NCBI GenBank assembly: GCA_018828385.1
Contig: JAHJVE010000008.1
Location: 310,001-374,000, forward strand
DNA length: 64,000 nucleotides
Source: Gammaproteobacteria bacterium
Lineage (GTDB): Bacteria > Pseudomonadota > Gammaproteobacteria > Burkholderiales > Rhodocyclaceae
Direction of reading: 5' to 3'
Under the pieces are notes generated by a model. The model ran no database searches, was not told where the DNA came from, and saw only the letters and a program-made list of their open reading frames with translations. A program made the position numbers and the translations under genes. Within the stretch, counting starts at the first letter, position 1, and the number at the start of each line of letters is the position of its first letter. Positions 54,326 to 63,155 of this stretch are shown piece by piece.

Positions 54326-56158
54326 ATGATGATTGTCCTGGTCGATGATGACGTCGCGGAGTTGTCGCGGATCATGTCCGAGGGGCTGCTGTACCCGGTC
54401 TTTCAACCGATTCTCGATTTTCGCGTGCGGGCCATTCTTGGCTACGAGGCGCTGATCCGGGGGCCGGAGGACAGCCCGCTGCATCGGCCGGATCGGCTGT
54501 TCAGCGTGGCGGCGCGCAACGACCTGACGCAGGATCTCGAGCACGCATGCCGCGAGGCCAGCCTGCGCGCCTTTGCCGCGCAGCGTTTGCCCGGCCGCCT
54601 GTTTCTTAACGTGACGCCGGGCTGCCTGCTCGACGAGCGCCTGATGAACGGTCATACCCGTGCCTTGCTCAACGAACTGGGCATCACCCCGAACCGCATC
54701 GTCATCGAACTCACCGAGAACCAGCAGATCACCGACATGCCGGGCATCCTGGAGGCCTTGCAGCACTACCGCGGGCGCGGTTTCCAGATCGCCATCGACG
54801 ACCTTGGCGAAGGCTTCGCCAATCTGCGCATGTGGTCGGAACTGCGCCCCGAGTTCGTCAAGATCGACAAGCATTTCATCACCGGCATTGCCGACGACCG
54901 GATCAAGTTCCACTTCGTCCGCGCCATGCAGGATCTGGCCGAGATCTGCAACGCCTCGCTGGTCGCCGAAGGCGTCGAGCGTAGCGAGGATCTGGTCTGC
55001 CTGCGCGACATGGGCATCGCCTGCAGCCAGGGCTTTTTCATCGCCCGGCCGGAAAGTCACCCGATTCTCCAGTTGTCGGCGCCGACGCTGGCGGCGCTCG
55101 ATCAGCAGTCGCTGGCCTTGTCGCCGATGACCGGCGGCCCGGGCAAGTTGCCGACGGCGCGCAACCTGGCGCGGCTCATCGAGCCGGTGCCGATCGACGC
55201 CAACAACGTCACCGTCATCGCCCGCTTCGAGGCCGATGCCGACCTTGATGTGCTGCCCGTCGTCCATGGCACCCTGCCGGTCGGCATGATCAACCGGCAC
55301 AGCATGATCGACCGCTTTGCCCGGCCTTTCCGCAAGGAGCTGTTCGGGCGCAAGAGTTGCGAGCTGTTCATGGATCACGCGCCGCTCGTCGTCGATGAGC
55401 ACGCCACCATCCAGGAACTGGCGATGATGCTGTCGCTGGCCCCCAAGCACTATCTGTTCGACGGCTTCATCGTCACCGCCCAGGGAAAGTACATCGGCGT
55501 CGGCAGCAGCCACGACCTCATGGGGACGATCACCGAAATGCAGATCAGCGCTGCCCGCTACGCCAATCCGCTGACCCAGCTACCGGGCAACGTGCCGATC
55601 AACGAACACGTGGACCGCATGCTGGCTGCCGATAATCCCTTTGTCGCGGCCTACATCGACATCGACAATTTCAAGCCCTACAACGATGCCTTCGGCTACC
55701 GGCGCGGCGACGACGTGATCCAGATGCTGGCCCGCCTGGTTTGCGAGGCGACCGATCAGCAAATGGATTTTGTCGGCCACATCGGCGGCGACGACTTTTT
55801 CGTCGTCTTCCGCAGCGAGGACTGGGAAGTCCGTTGCTGGCAGATCATCAGTACCTTCTTTCAGGCCATGGGCAACATGCTCGGCGTCGAGGAACGCCTG
55901 CGCGGCGGCTACATGGCCGAAAACCGCCGCGGCGAACTGAGCTTCCAGAGCTTGCCGACCCTCTCCATCGGCGCCGTGCGCGTCGGGCCGGGCGATTGCG
56001 AGTCGCACCGCGAAGTCGCGGCGGCCGCCTCGGCGGCCAAAAAGCAGGCCAAGAAAAAAGCCAAGGACGCCGCCAACGAACCGCTCGGCGGCAGCTTCTT
56101 TGTCGAGCGCCGGCGTATCGGCAGTCAGGATGCGCAGCCAATGCGCTACGTAAACTGA
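54326..56158 (+). CDS. EAL-CBS-GGDEF protein with altered GGDDF
   Basis: About 610 aa. EAL domain first (YEALIRGP near 40, ELTENQQITD, IAIDDLGEGFANL, VKIDKHFI, AEGVERSED): catalytic Glu and Asp pair present though the DFG is DLG. A CBS-like pair follows (LVVDEHATIQELAMML, FDGFIVTAQGKYIGVGSSHDLM), then a GGDEF domain whose signature is GGDDF near 486, a change usually reducing cyclase activity but able to bind GTP. A Lys/Ala-rich KKQAKKKAKD tail near the C-terminus. Start: ATG 54326 or 54302, both weakly supported by RBS. Confidence 0.85.
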   Translation: MMIVLVDDDVAELSRIMSEGLLYPVFQPILDFRVRAILGYEALIRGPEDSPLHRPDRLFSVAARNDLTQDLEHACREASLRAFAAQRLPGRLFLNVTPGCLLDERLMNGHTRALLNELGITPNRIVIELTENQQITDMPGILEALQHYRGRGFQIAIDDLGEGFANLRMWSELRPEFVKIDKHFITGIADDRIKFHFVRAMQDLAEICNASLVAEGVERSEDLVCLRDMGIACSQGFFIARPESHPILQLSAPTLAALDQQSLALSPMTGGPGKLPTARNLARLIEPVPIDANNVTVIARFEADADLDVLPVVHGTLPVGMINRHSMIDRFARPFRKELFGRKSCELFMDHAPLVVDEHATIQELAMMLSLAPKHYLFDGFIVTAQGKYIGVGSSHDLMGTITEMQISAARYANPLTQLPGNVPINEHVDRMLAADNPFVAAYIDIDNFKPYNDAFGYRRGDDVIQMLARLVCEATDQQMDFVGHIGGDDFFVVFRSEDWEVRCWQIISTFFQAMGNMLGVEERLRGGYMAENRRGELSFQSLPTLSIGAVRVGPGDCESHREVAAAASAAKKQAKKKAKDAANEPLGGSFFVERRRIGSQDAQPMRYVN

Positions 56159-56200
56159 CTCGCGGGGGCGAGCGCCATCGAATCGGACGGTAAACGCCAT

Positions 56201-56243
56201 TCCTACGGTCAACAGGAAAAAAGCCCAAAAACGAAACCCGGCC
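56201..56243. repeat. Dispersed repeat, copy C
   Basis: CCTACGGTCAACAGGAAAA followed by AAGCCCAAAAACGAAACCCGGCC, between the EAL/GGDEF gene and the end of the convergent kinase gene. Confidence 0.75.
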
Positions 56244-56264
56244 CCTGTGGGCGGCGGAGGGCCT

Positions 56265-58307
56265 TTAATCGGAGCCCGATTTGCCGATTAGCCCGGCGAT
56301 CAATGCGTACAGTTCGGAAGCCTTGATCGGCTTCGAAATGTAGTCGTCCATGCCTGCGGCGACGCAGTTTTCGCGGTCGCCCTGCATGGCGTTCGCTGTC
56401 ATGGCGATGATCGGCAGGTGCCCGCCGCCGCGGCCTTCTTCGAATTGTCTGATTTGCCGGGTTGCTTCGAGACCATCCATGACCGGCATTTGCATGTCCA
56501 TCAGGATGATCCCAAAAGAGGTAGTACCGGCTTTCACCATTTCCAGCGCCTGGGCGCCATTGTCGGCCAGGGTGACGTGATAGCCGCGGCGTTCGAGCAA
56601 GGTGATGGCCAGTTTCTGGTTGACCCGGTTGTCTTCTACGAGCAGGACTTCGGCATTGCCGCTGGTGCTGTCCGGCAACTCGCCCGGCACGGGGTCGGTG
56701 GCGATCTTGGTCGGTTCGTCGGCGATCGGCAGCTCGATGGCAAACTGGAAGGTGCTGCCTTTGCCCGGCGTGCTATCCAGCCACATCCTCCCGCCCATGA
56801 GTGTCACGAGCTGACGGGAGATCGAGAGACCAAGTCCGGTGCCGCCAAAGCGCCGGCTGGTCGAGCTGTCTTCCTGGGCGAAGGCTTCGAAGATATGCGC
56901 CTGCTTGTCGAGCGAAATACCGACACCGGAATCGCGTACGGCAAAGTGCAGGCGCGCGACATCGCCCGGCAGGTTTTGCGATTGGACGCTCAACTCGATT
57001 TCGCCGTGATCGGTGAACTTGATGGCATTGCCCAGCAGGTTGAGCAAGACCTGGCGGATGCGCAGCGGATCGCCGCTGACCAGCGTCGGCACCTCGCTGT
57101 CGATGCGGCAGTTGAGTTGCAACTGTTTTTCTTCCGGTGGGAGGGGCAGTGTTCGCAAGGTCTCCTCGACCATAGCCGGAAGATTGAACGTGATGGCTTC
57201 GATGCCGAGTTTTCCGGCCTCGATCTTCGAAAAATCGAGGATGTCGTTGATGATGCCGAGCAAGGCGTTGGCCGACGATTTGACAATGCTCAGATAATCG
57301 CGCTGTTCGGCGGAAAGTTCAGTGTCGAGCGCCAGATCGGTCATGCCGATGATGCCGTTCATCGGCGTCCTGATTTCGTGGCTCATGTTGGCCAGAAACT
57401 CACTCTTGGCCCGGTTGGCCGCTTCAGCCGCGTCCCGCGACTGCGCCATGGCGAGGCGAATCACCTCACGCTCATTGACCAGGCGAGAAATGGTCGCCGA
57501 CAGTTCGGCAATGTCGCCATCGGTGACCGGCGCGTCACCCTCATGAAGATCGGCCATGTCGGAGAGTAGTTCGCGCAGCGCGATCAGTGCCTTTTCTCGC
57601 GAGGCGAGTTCATCGCGCAGGCTGCCCGCAGTCCGGCTCAGCAACTCGAAGGTGGGGCGAAATTCGAGCGGCACATCGGCCGGCGAGAGCGCCTCGACAT
57701 CACCTTTTTCCGCCGAATACTGTTCGAACAGCCGGATGCGGTCGAGGGCGCTGAGCCAGCGTTTGAGTGGAAACCAGATGAGCAGCAGGCCACCGGCAAA
57801 GCCGGCAACGGCCAGCCAGGCTGCCGTTACCAGCAATTCCCAGATGGCGCCGGCAATGCCGTCGACCCCGAAGGTCAGGCGCACCACGCCGTAATCGATT
57901 CCGCCGGCAGAAATATTGCGGTTCACGTCATACAACTGGCTGGCGATGCGTTCTCGCAGCCAGGCCGGCGGCGTGGCATGCGAAGTGGGCGGGTTGCTGA
58001 TCCGGATGGCCCCGCCATTGAGATCGATAAAGGCGGCCGACTCGAATTGCGAACGGGCGATGGCGCGCTCCAGCGTGCGGTTGATCGTGTCGTAATCGCC
58101 GATCACGGCGCTCTCCGATAACACCTGGGCAACCACCTCGATCAGCATGGTGGAGGAATCCTGCGCATCCTGAACGCTTATTCTGATCTGTGCCTGATAG
58201 AACAAGGCGAGCCCGATGCCGATAAAGAGCAGTAGGGTCGCCGAGTAAAGCAAATAGACACGGGCAACCAGTGTCTCAGGCAGCAGGCGGGAGAGGAGCA
58301 ATTTCAC
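56265..58307 (-). CDS. Hybrid sensor histidine kinase
   Basis: 680 aa. Two membrane segments (about 15-38 and 162-190) bracket a periplasmic sensor of about 120 residues; a coiled stretch; HisKA with phospho-His near 310 ([15 protein letters not shown]); HATPase with [11 protein letters not shown] with Asp near 600 ([11 protein letters not shown]). No HPt of its own. It begins 18 nt past the stop of the PhnD-like binding protein gene, strongly suggesting that the binding protein presents a ligand to this sensor. Confidence 0.9.
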   Translation of the reverse strand: MKLLLSRLLPETLVARVYLLYSATLLLFIGIGLALFYQAQIRISVQDAQDSSTMLIEVVAQVLSESAVIGDYDTINRTLERAIARSQFESAAFIDLNGGAIRISNPPTSHATPPAWLRERIASQLYDVNRNISAGGIDYGVVRLTFGVDGIAGAIWELLVTAAWLAVAGFAGGLLLIWFPLKRWLSALDRIRLFEQYSAEKGDVEALSPADVPLEFRPTFELLSRTAGSLRDELASREKALIALRELLSDMADLHEGDAPVTDGDIAELSATISRLVNEREVIRLAMAQSRDAAEAANRAKSEFLANMSHEIRTPMNGIIGMTDLALDTELSAEQRDYLSIVKSSANALLGIINDILDFSKIEAGKLGIEAITFNLPAMVEETLRTLPLPPEEKQLQLNCRIDSEVPTLVSGDPLRIRQVLLNLLGNAIKFTDHGEIELSVQSQNLPGDVARLHFAVRDSGVGISLDKQAHIFEAFAQEDSSTSRRFGGTGLGLSISRQLVTLMGGRMWLDSTPGKGSTFQFAIELPIADEPTKIATDPVPGELPDSTSGNAEVLLVEDNRVNQKLAITLLERRGYHVTLADNGAQALEMVKAGTTSFGIILMDMQMPVMDGLEATRQIRQFEEGRGGGHLPIIAMTANAMQGDRENCVAAGMDDYISKPIKASELYALIAGLIGKSGSD

Positions 58308-58325
58308 GTTGGCTGGCGCCGGTCC

Positions 58326-59165
58326 TTAGCGCAGGACAGCCGGGGCAGACTGGTAAAATTTGCGGTAGCTGGCGTAGTCGGCGTTGCTGGCCGGAATGAA
58401 AAAGACATCCTCTTTGAGGCCGGCGTTCTGGCTTGCCTGGTGAAGGATGTCCCTTCCCTTGGGGTCTCGAACCATGCCGTAGAAGGCCGCTGCCACCGCC
58501 TTCAAGTCCTTTTCGGGAACCTTGCCCGAGGCCATCAAGGCAAGGTCGTTAAAGCCCTCGGACGACCACAGAACGCGAAACGCCTTGTTCTCGCGCAGAG
58601 CGTAGCCATCGATCAGCTGCGAATTGCTACCCACGGCCTTGACCCTGCCGGCAAACATCTGCGCAAACGCGCCGTTCTGGTTGCCACCAAAAACGACCTT
58701 GACGTCGATGCCCTTCGCCAGCAGATGGCCGTAGGTGACCTTGTAGCCGATGAACGCCTCGGGGCCGGCGAAGGCGACTTCTTCACCTTTCAACTGCTCC
58801 AGTCGGGTGATCGGCGAATCGGCCGGAACGGCTATCTGGCCGTGTAGCGCCGGCGCCTGACGCCGGCCGAAGACGCTCCAGCCGAGCCTCTCCCGTTCCG
58901 GGCTGAAGAGATGGTTGCTAAAGACAAATTCGACTTCCCTGGTCAGGACGTAACTCGTGGTGTCAGCCGAGGTGCGGCCGATCTTGAGCTGCAATTTGAC
59001 GCCGCTTTTTTCCGAAACGTAGTTGATGATCGGGTTCCAGTAAGCGGCCGTTTTGTTGATATCCCATTGGTTGACCGGGGAGAAGCGGTAGCTGGGGGCT
59101 TCGTTGGCCAGCGCTGTGGCCGACAGGGAAAGGGCGGCGACACAGGCGAGAAGTAAGCGATGCAC
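58326..59165 (-). CDS. PhnD/PhoD-like periplasmic substrate-binding protein
   Basis: 279 aa from GTG 59165 (GAGGGGGATC upstream); the first residues HRLLLACVAALSLSATALA form a signal peptide. The mature part has YRFSPVNQWDINKTAAYWNPIINYVSEKSGVKLQLKIG (family PhnD, phosphonate/oxyanion-binding type) and AFAGPEAFIGYKVTYGHLL, VFGGNQNGAFAQMFAGRVKAVGSN. No ABC permease or ATPase gene is beside it, so it probably feeds ligand information to the adjacent hybrid kinase. Confidence 0.82.
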   Translation of the reverse strand: MHRLLLACVAALSLSATALANEAPSYRFSPVNQWDINKTAAYWNPIINYVSEKSGVKLQLKIGRTSADTTSYVLTREVEFVFSNHLFSPERERLGWSVFGRRQAPALHGQIAVPADSPITRLEQLKGEEVAFAGPEAFIGYKVTYGHLLAKGIDVKVVFGGNQNGAFAQMFAGRVKAVGSNSQLIDGYALRENKAFRVLWSSEGFNDLALMASGKVPEKDLKAVAAAFYGMVRDPKGRDILHQASQNAGLKEDVFFIPASNADYASYRKFYQSAPAVLR

Positions 59166-59225
59166 AGGATGATCCCCCTCAAAATTAAAAATTATCGTAT
59201 TTACGAATTTTAGCAATTTATGTGG

Positions 59226-59560
59226 TCAATACAATGCAAGGCGGTCGGCTGCCTTAACGCTACGCATGTGTCTGCTCGATCTGCCTGGATTTTTCGTCGA
59301 TCCCAGTGTCGTGTGCATATTCATGATCTCGAACTCTTCTGGCGTGAACCGCCCTGGCTTAAGGAGAACATGGTCGGGAATGCCGACTTTGCCGATGTCG
59401 TGCAGCGGCGCCGATTTGAAGAGCAGCTTGATCGCGTGCTTGGTCGGGAATGCGACGAAACGCGGATGGTCACGCAACTTTTCGGCCAGCGCTCGAACGT
59501 AGAACTGGGTGCGGCGAATGTGGTTGCCCGTTTCGTTGTCGCTGGCAATCCGCTGTAGCT
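59226..59560 (-). pseudogene. HD-GYP domain remnant
   Basis: The reverse-strand frame reads ASDNETGNHIRRTQFYVRALAEKL, LLFKSAPLHDIGKVGIPDHVLLKPG, EEFEIMNMHTTLG and then stops resembling the family. This is the first third of an HD-GYP domain, with HD present but the GYP half and the receiver domain missing. The 5' end joins the patatin gene end abruptly. It is a deletion product of an RpfG-like gene. Confidence 0.75.
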
Positions 59561-59565
59561 GTGGC

Positions 59566-60582
59566 TCAGTAGAAAACCCGTTCCAGATCGAGCGTTGCGC
59601 TGCTGCCGACCTGGTTTCGATGGGCATCCAGCCAGGCTTGCGCGTGTTCGCGGCCGCTGTCGCGCAGGCTCTCGAAGAACGGCAGGTTGACGGCCAGCTT
59701 GCTGCCCGGAGGCAACTCGCCGAGCAGGGCGTCGGCCGTGATGGCGTGGAAGCGCAGCTGGCCGATGCGCCGCTCCAGGCGACCGCCGGGCAGCCACTTC
59801 GACAGCCACGAAGCGCCGGCTTCCTCGCGCAGGTGGGCGAACATGCGCATTTCGCGGAGGAAGGTCGAATTGAACGACAGTTCGAGCAGGCGCTGGCGGA
59901 TGTCTTCGGCCGAGACCGGCGTCTCCGTGTAGCGCAGCGGCGTCAGCAGGACGAGCAGGATGTCCGGCGAAGCGCACTGCCAGGCCAGCGGAAAGACCGC
60001 CGGGTTGGCGCTGTAGCCGCCGTCCCAGTATGGCTCGCCGTCGATGACGATGGTCCGGTGAATGGTCGGCAGGCAGGCCGAGGCGAGCAGGGTGTCGACC
60101 GACAGTTCATGGTTGCGGAACAGGCGCAGCTTGCCCGAATTGGCGTGGGTCGCGGCGATGAACAGCTTGACCGGCGAGGCGCGGCGCAGGCGGGTGAAAT
60201 CGAATTGCTCGCTCAGGATGTCGCGCAGGGGATTGAGGTCGAAAGGGTTGAGTTGCTCGGGGCTGAGGTGATTGGTCCATTGCAGCATGAGCTTGAGCGC
60301 CGGACTCACGCCGGCGCCTTTTTCGCCGGACGGGGTAAACGGTGAGCTGGCTGCCACGCTGGTCCAGAAGCGGGCCAGCGCCTCGCGGGCGCCATCGCGG
60401 CCGCCGGTCATCAGCCCGTGGGCCAGGCATAGCGCGTTCATGGCGCCAGCACTGGTGCCGCTGACGCCGTCGAAGTCGAAATCGGCGTCTTCAAGCAGGG
60501 CGTCGAGGACGCCCCAGGTAAACGCGCCGTGGGCGCCACCGCCCTGCAGGGCGAGGTTGAGCGGGGTGGTCTTGGCGGTCAT
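59566..60582 (-). CDS. Patatin-like phospholipase
   Basis: 338 aa. LALQGGGAHGAFTWGVLD (oxyanion hole), GTSAG at 42-46 with nucleophile Ser44, and DGGYS with the Asp near 187 form the Ser-Asp dyad of patatins. Probably cleaves membrane phospholipid acyl chains; a polyhydroxyalkanoate-related role is possible in PHA-storing Rhodocyclales. No signal peptide. It stands downstream of the DUF4239 gene with a repeat between. Confidence 0.9.
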   Translation of the reverse strand: MTAKTTPLNLALQGGGAHGAFTWGVLDALLEDADFDFDGVSGTSAGAMNALCLAHGLMTGGRDGAREALARFWTSVAASSPFTPSGEKGAGVSPALKLMLQWTNHLSPEQLNPFDLNPLRDILSEQFDFTRLRRASPVKLFIAATHANSGKLRLFRNHELSVDTLLASACLPTIHRTIVIDGEPYWDGGYSANPAVFPLAWQCASPDILLVLLTPLRYTETPVSAEDIRQRLLELSFNSTFLREMRMFAHLREEAGASWLSKWLPGGRLERRIGQLRFHAITADALLGELPPGSKLAVNLPFFESLRDSGREHAQAWLDAHRNQVGSSATLDLERVFY

Positions 60583-60589
60583 GGCAGGC

Positions 60590-60631
60590 CTGCTACGGTC
60601 AACCCGGAAAAATGCCCAAAATTGAAATCGC
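60590..60631. repeat. Dispersed repeat, copy D
   Basis: TGCTACGGTCAACCCGGAAA followed by AATGCCCAAAATTGAAATCG, between the patatin start and the DUF4239 stop. Confidence 0.8.
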
Positions 60632-60640
60632 TCGCCGAAC

Positions 60641-61417
60641 TCATGGCCGGTCGGCCACCGCCTCGACGATCGGCAATGGTGTCACCGAGGTCGGCTGCTG
60701 GAAGGGGTTGCCCTGGATCAGGACGATGGCCGCCGTCGGCGCCGCGGCGAGGGCAAAAAGGATCACCGCGACCATCGCCGCCCGTGGCTTGTCGACATGG
60801 ACGACGGAAACCGAGAGCAGGGTCAGGAAGCCGAGAAAGGCCATGCCCAGCCACTTGAGCGGATTGACGTGGGTCTGGCTGAGGCCGATGCGCAGGTCGC
60901 GCTCGTCGCGGATTTCGACCGCCTTGCGCAGCATCAGCGCCTGCACGTTGTCGCCGGCCACGGCGGCAATCTGCGGGCTGGCCAGCAGGGTGAGCAACTG
61001 GTCGGCCAGGGCCGTGACTTCAGCGCTCGACTGGCGGGCCGCCAGCATCGGCCATTCGCCAGCGCTGGCCCGGCCGTAGCGCACCACGCCGCCACGCACT
61101 TCGCTACGCAGCGGTTCGGGCAGTTGCGCGGCGAGCACGGCAATGCTGCGCAGCGAATCGGCTTCCTTGAACACGGCATTCATCGCCCGGTCGTGGGCGC
61201 TCCACGTGTCGTTGGCGAGAAAGGCCAGGGTCAGCCCGAAGAGCACGCCGATGATGTTGATGAACGGCGGCGCTACGCCCTGCAGCGAGGCCAGCCAGCC
61301 GGCCCAGCGCGGCCGGTGCAGTGCCCATTGGACGGTGGCGACGGCGACGAAAGTGCCAGCGACGGCAAGGAAGGCATAGCCGTAGTGATCGTAAATGTGC
61401 CAGTTGTGGGTCGGCAT
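60641..61417 (-). CDS. DUF4239 membrane protein
   Basis: 258 aa with about four hydrophobic segments (18-32, 52-68, 191-210, 214-236). The middle segment HDRAMNAVFKEADSLRSIAVLAAQLPEP and GGVVRYGRA match the DUF4239 (bestrophin-like) pattern. Function is not established. Located between rpiA terminator and patatin gene, same direction. Confidence 0.8.
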   Translation of the reverse strand: MPTHNWHIYDHYGYAFLAVAGTFVAVATVQWALHRPRWAGWLASLQGVAPPFINIIGVLFGLTLAFLANDTWSAHDRAMNAVFKEADSLRSIAVLAAQLPEPLRSEVRGGVVRYGRASAGEWPMLAARQSSAEVTALADQLLTLLASPQIAAVAGDNVQALMLRKAVEIRDERDLRIGLSQTHVNPLKWLGMAFLGFLTLLSVSVVHVDKPRAAMVAVILFALAAAPTAAIVLIQGNPFQQPTSVTPLPIVEAVADRP

Positions 61418-61503
61418 GGCCGGGTGTCCGCTTTCTCGAATTAACCGGCGGAGTCTGGGCGATGCTGCGGCCGGGCGTCAATGCCCGGCCCCGCCGGCAG
61501 ACG

Positions 61504-61530
61504 AAAAAAATCCCGGCGGGCAGCCGGGAT
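61504..61530 (-). terminator. Terminator after rpiA
   Basis: ATCCCGGC-GGGCA-GCCGGGAT, followed on the reverse strand by TTTTTT; about 90 nt past the rpiA stop. Confidence 0.75.
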
Positions 61531-61619
61531 GGAAGGGAGAGATTGCTTTCTGCCATTCGTTTGAACGATGTCTACAGAAGCGGGCAAAGTCTAGTCTCCC
61601 CGTGTGACAGGCCGATGAA

Positions 61620-62288
61620 TCAGCGAATGGTGCGCACGCCGTCGGCCGTGCCGAGCAGCAGCAGATTGGCCGGGCGGACGGCGAACAGGCCGTTGGTGAC
61701 GACGCCGGTGATCTGGTTGATCTGCGCTTCGAGGCCCTTGGGGTCGGTGATGCTCAGCCCTTTGACGTCGAGGATCAGGTTGCCGTTGTCGGTGACGAAA
61801 CCCTCGCGCAGCACCGGGGTGCCGCCCAGTTTGGCCAGTTCGCGGGCGACGTGGGCGCGCGACATGGGGATGACTTCGACCGGCAGCGGGAACTTGCCCA
61901 TGGTGTCGACGAGCTTGGAGGCATCGCAGATGCAGACGAATTCGCGGGCCACGGCGGCAACGATCTTTTCACGCGTCAGCGCGCCGCCGCCGCCCTTGAT
62001 CATGTTGAGGCCGGCGTCGATCTCGTCGGCGCCATCGACGTAAACCGGGATGTCGTCAACGTCGTTGAGGTCGAAGACCGCGATGCCATGGCCTTCCAGG
62101 CGCTGGCGGGTGGCTTCCGAACTGGCTACGGCGCCCTTGTATTTGTCCTTGAGCGGGGCCAGGGCATCGATGAAAAAGTTGGCTGTCGAGCCGGTGCCGA
62201 CGCCGATGATGCTGTCGGCCGGCGCGATCTGCGCCACGTAGTCGGCGGCGGCCTGGGCTACCGCTTGCTTGAGTTCGTCCTGGGTCAT
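61620..62288 (-). CDS. rpiA: Ribose-5-phosphate isomerase A
   Basis: 222 aa. [46 protein letters not shown] and [15 protein letters not shown] are the RpiA motifs, with the catalytic Glu in the [11 protein letters not shown] loop. Isomerises ribose-5-phosphate and ribulose-5-phosphate, complementing tkt. Separate transcription unit. Confidence 0.96.
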   Translation of the reverse strand: MTQDELKQAVAQAAADYVAQIAPADSIIGVGTGSTANFFIDALAPLKDKYKGAVASSEATRQRLEGHGIAVFDLNDVDDIPVYVDGADEIDAGLNMIKGGGGALTREKIVAAVAREFVCICDASKLVDTMGKFPLPVEVIPMSRAHVARELAKLGGTPVLREGFVTDNGNLILDVKGLSITDPKGLEAQINQITGVVTNGLFAVRPANLLLLGTADGVRTIR

Positions 62289-62418
62289 GCGCTTGCTCCT
62301 GAATTGGCTTCAGCGCATTTTACCCCGCCGCTTTAATCGGGAACTGTCATAAAAGCTTAACCTTGGCGTGCTCTCATAATGGCTAAACTAGCCATACTGT
62401 TTTTTTGAGGGAGAACTT

Positions 62419-63048
62419 ATGAGCGAAGCTGCCAAGAACAAGAAGGCACCGGCCGTCAAGCCGGCTGCTGCTGCCAAGCCGCCGAAAAAACTCGTGCCGC
62501 GCCCGGCCCCCAAGGTCGAGGCAAAGCCGGTGGCCGCCGTTGCCGAGCCCGTCGTCGCGCCGACTGCCAAGCCAGCCGCCAAGCCTGTCGTCGCGCCCGC
62601 CACCAAGCCGACCGAGACTGCATCCGCGGCGCCCGCCGCACAGCCCGCGCCGGTGGCCCCTGTCGCCAGCAAGGCCAGGGCGGCGCGCAAGCCGACCAAG
62701 GTCGAGGAGACCGTGGCCAAGCACCAGAAGGTCCTGGCTGATGCCTTGGTCAAGGCCCAGGCGATCAAGTACGACCAGCCCCAGGTCATGAAGCAGGCGG
62801 CGGCGAAAGCCGCGAAACCGGCCAAGGCAAAGAAAGTGAAGCTGGTTCGCGACAGCTACGCCATGCCCGACACCGAGTACGCCCAGATCGGTGCGCTCAA
62901 GAAACGCCTGAGCGGCCTCGGCAATGACGTCAAGAAGAGCGAATTGCTGCGCGGCGGCATCGCCGTCCTGGCGGCACTCAACGATGCCGAGCTCAAAGCG
63001 GTGATGGGGCGCGTCGAGCGCATCAAGACCGGGCGTCCGGCCAAGTAG
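62419..63048 (+). CDS. H1-like Lys/Ala/Pro-rich DNA-binding protein
   Basis: 209 aa. Residues 1-95 are composed of Lys-Pro-Ala repeats (AAKPPKKLVPRPAPK, TAKPAAKPVVAPATKP) typical of bacterial histone H1-like proteins; then VAKHQKVLADALVKAQAIKYD and a compact C-terminal part, DTEYAQIGALKKRLSGLGNDVKKSELLRGG, probably folded. It likely binds nucleic acid non-specifically. GAGGGAGAA precedes the ATG. Role in nucleoid or stress regulation is inference. Confidence 0.75.
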   Translation: MSEAAKNKKAPAVKPAAAAKPPKKLVPRPAPKVEAKPVAAVAEPVVAPTAKPAAKPVVAPATKPTETASAAPAAQPAPVAPVASKARAARKPTKVEETVAKHQKVLADALVKAQAIKYDQPQVMKQAAAKAAKPAKAKKVKLVRDSYAMPDTEYAQIGALKKRLSGLGNDVKKSELLRGGIAVLAALNDAELKAVMGRVERIKTGRPAK

Positions 63049-63068
63049 GTCAAAAGTAATAGTTTTTT

Positions 63069-63106
63069 CCGATTGTTACGGCTTGTCATTTAGCTGTAAC
63101 AATCGG
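63069..63106 (+). promoter_or_regulatory. Pho box upstream of pstS, framed by an inverted repeat
   Basis: CTTGTCATTTAGCTGTAACA (63082-63101) matches the Pho-box pattern CTGTCAT-4 nt-CTGTCAC well. It overlaps perfect 11-bp arms CCGATTGTTAC (63069-63079) and GTAACAATCGG (63096-63106). PhoB control of pstS under phosphate limitation is expected. Confidence 0.75.
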
Positions 63107-63155
63107 CCGGTAACCTGAGTTCTGTTGCCCACCAACATCATTCAGGAGTTACCTA

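Noticed and set aside
54302-55513. Reverse frame of about 400 codons opposite the EAL domain
   Set aside because: Shadow of a gene with intact EAL motifs; no domain of its own.
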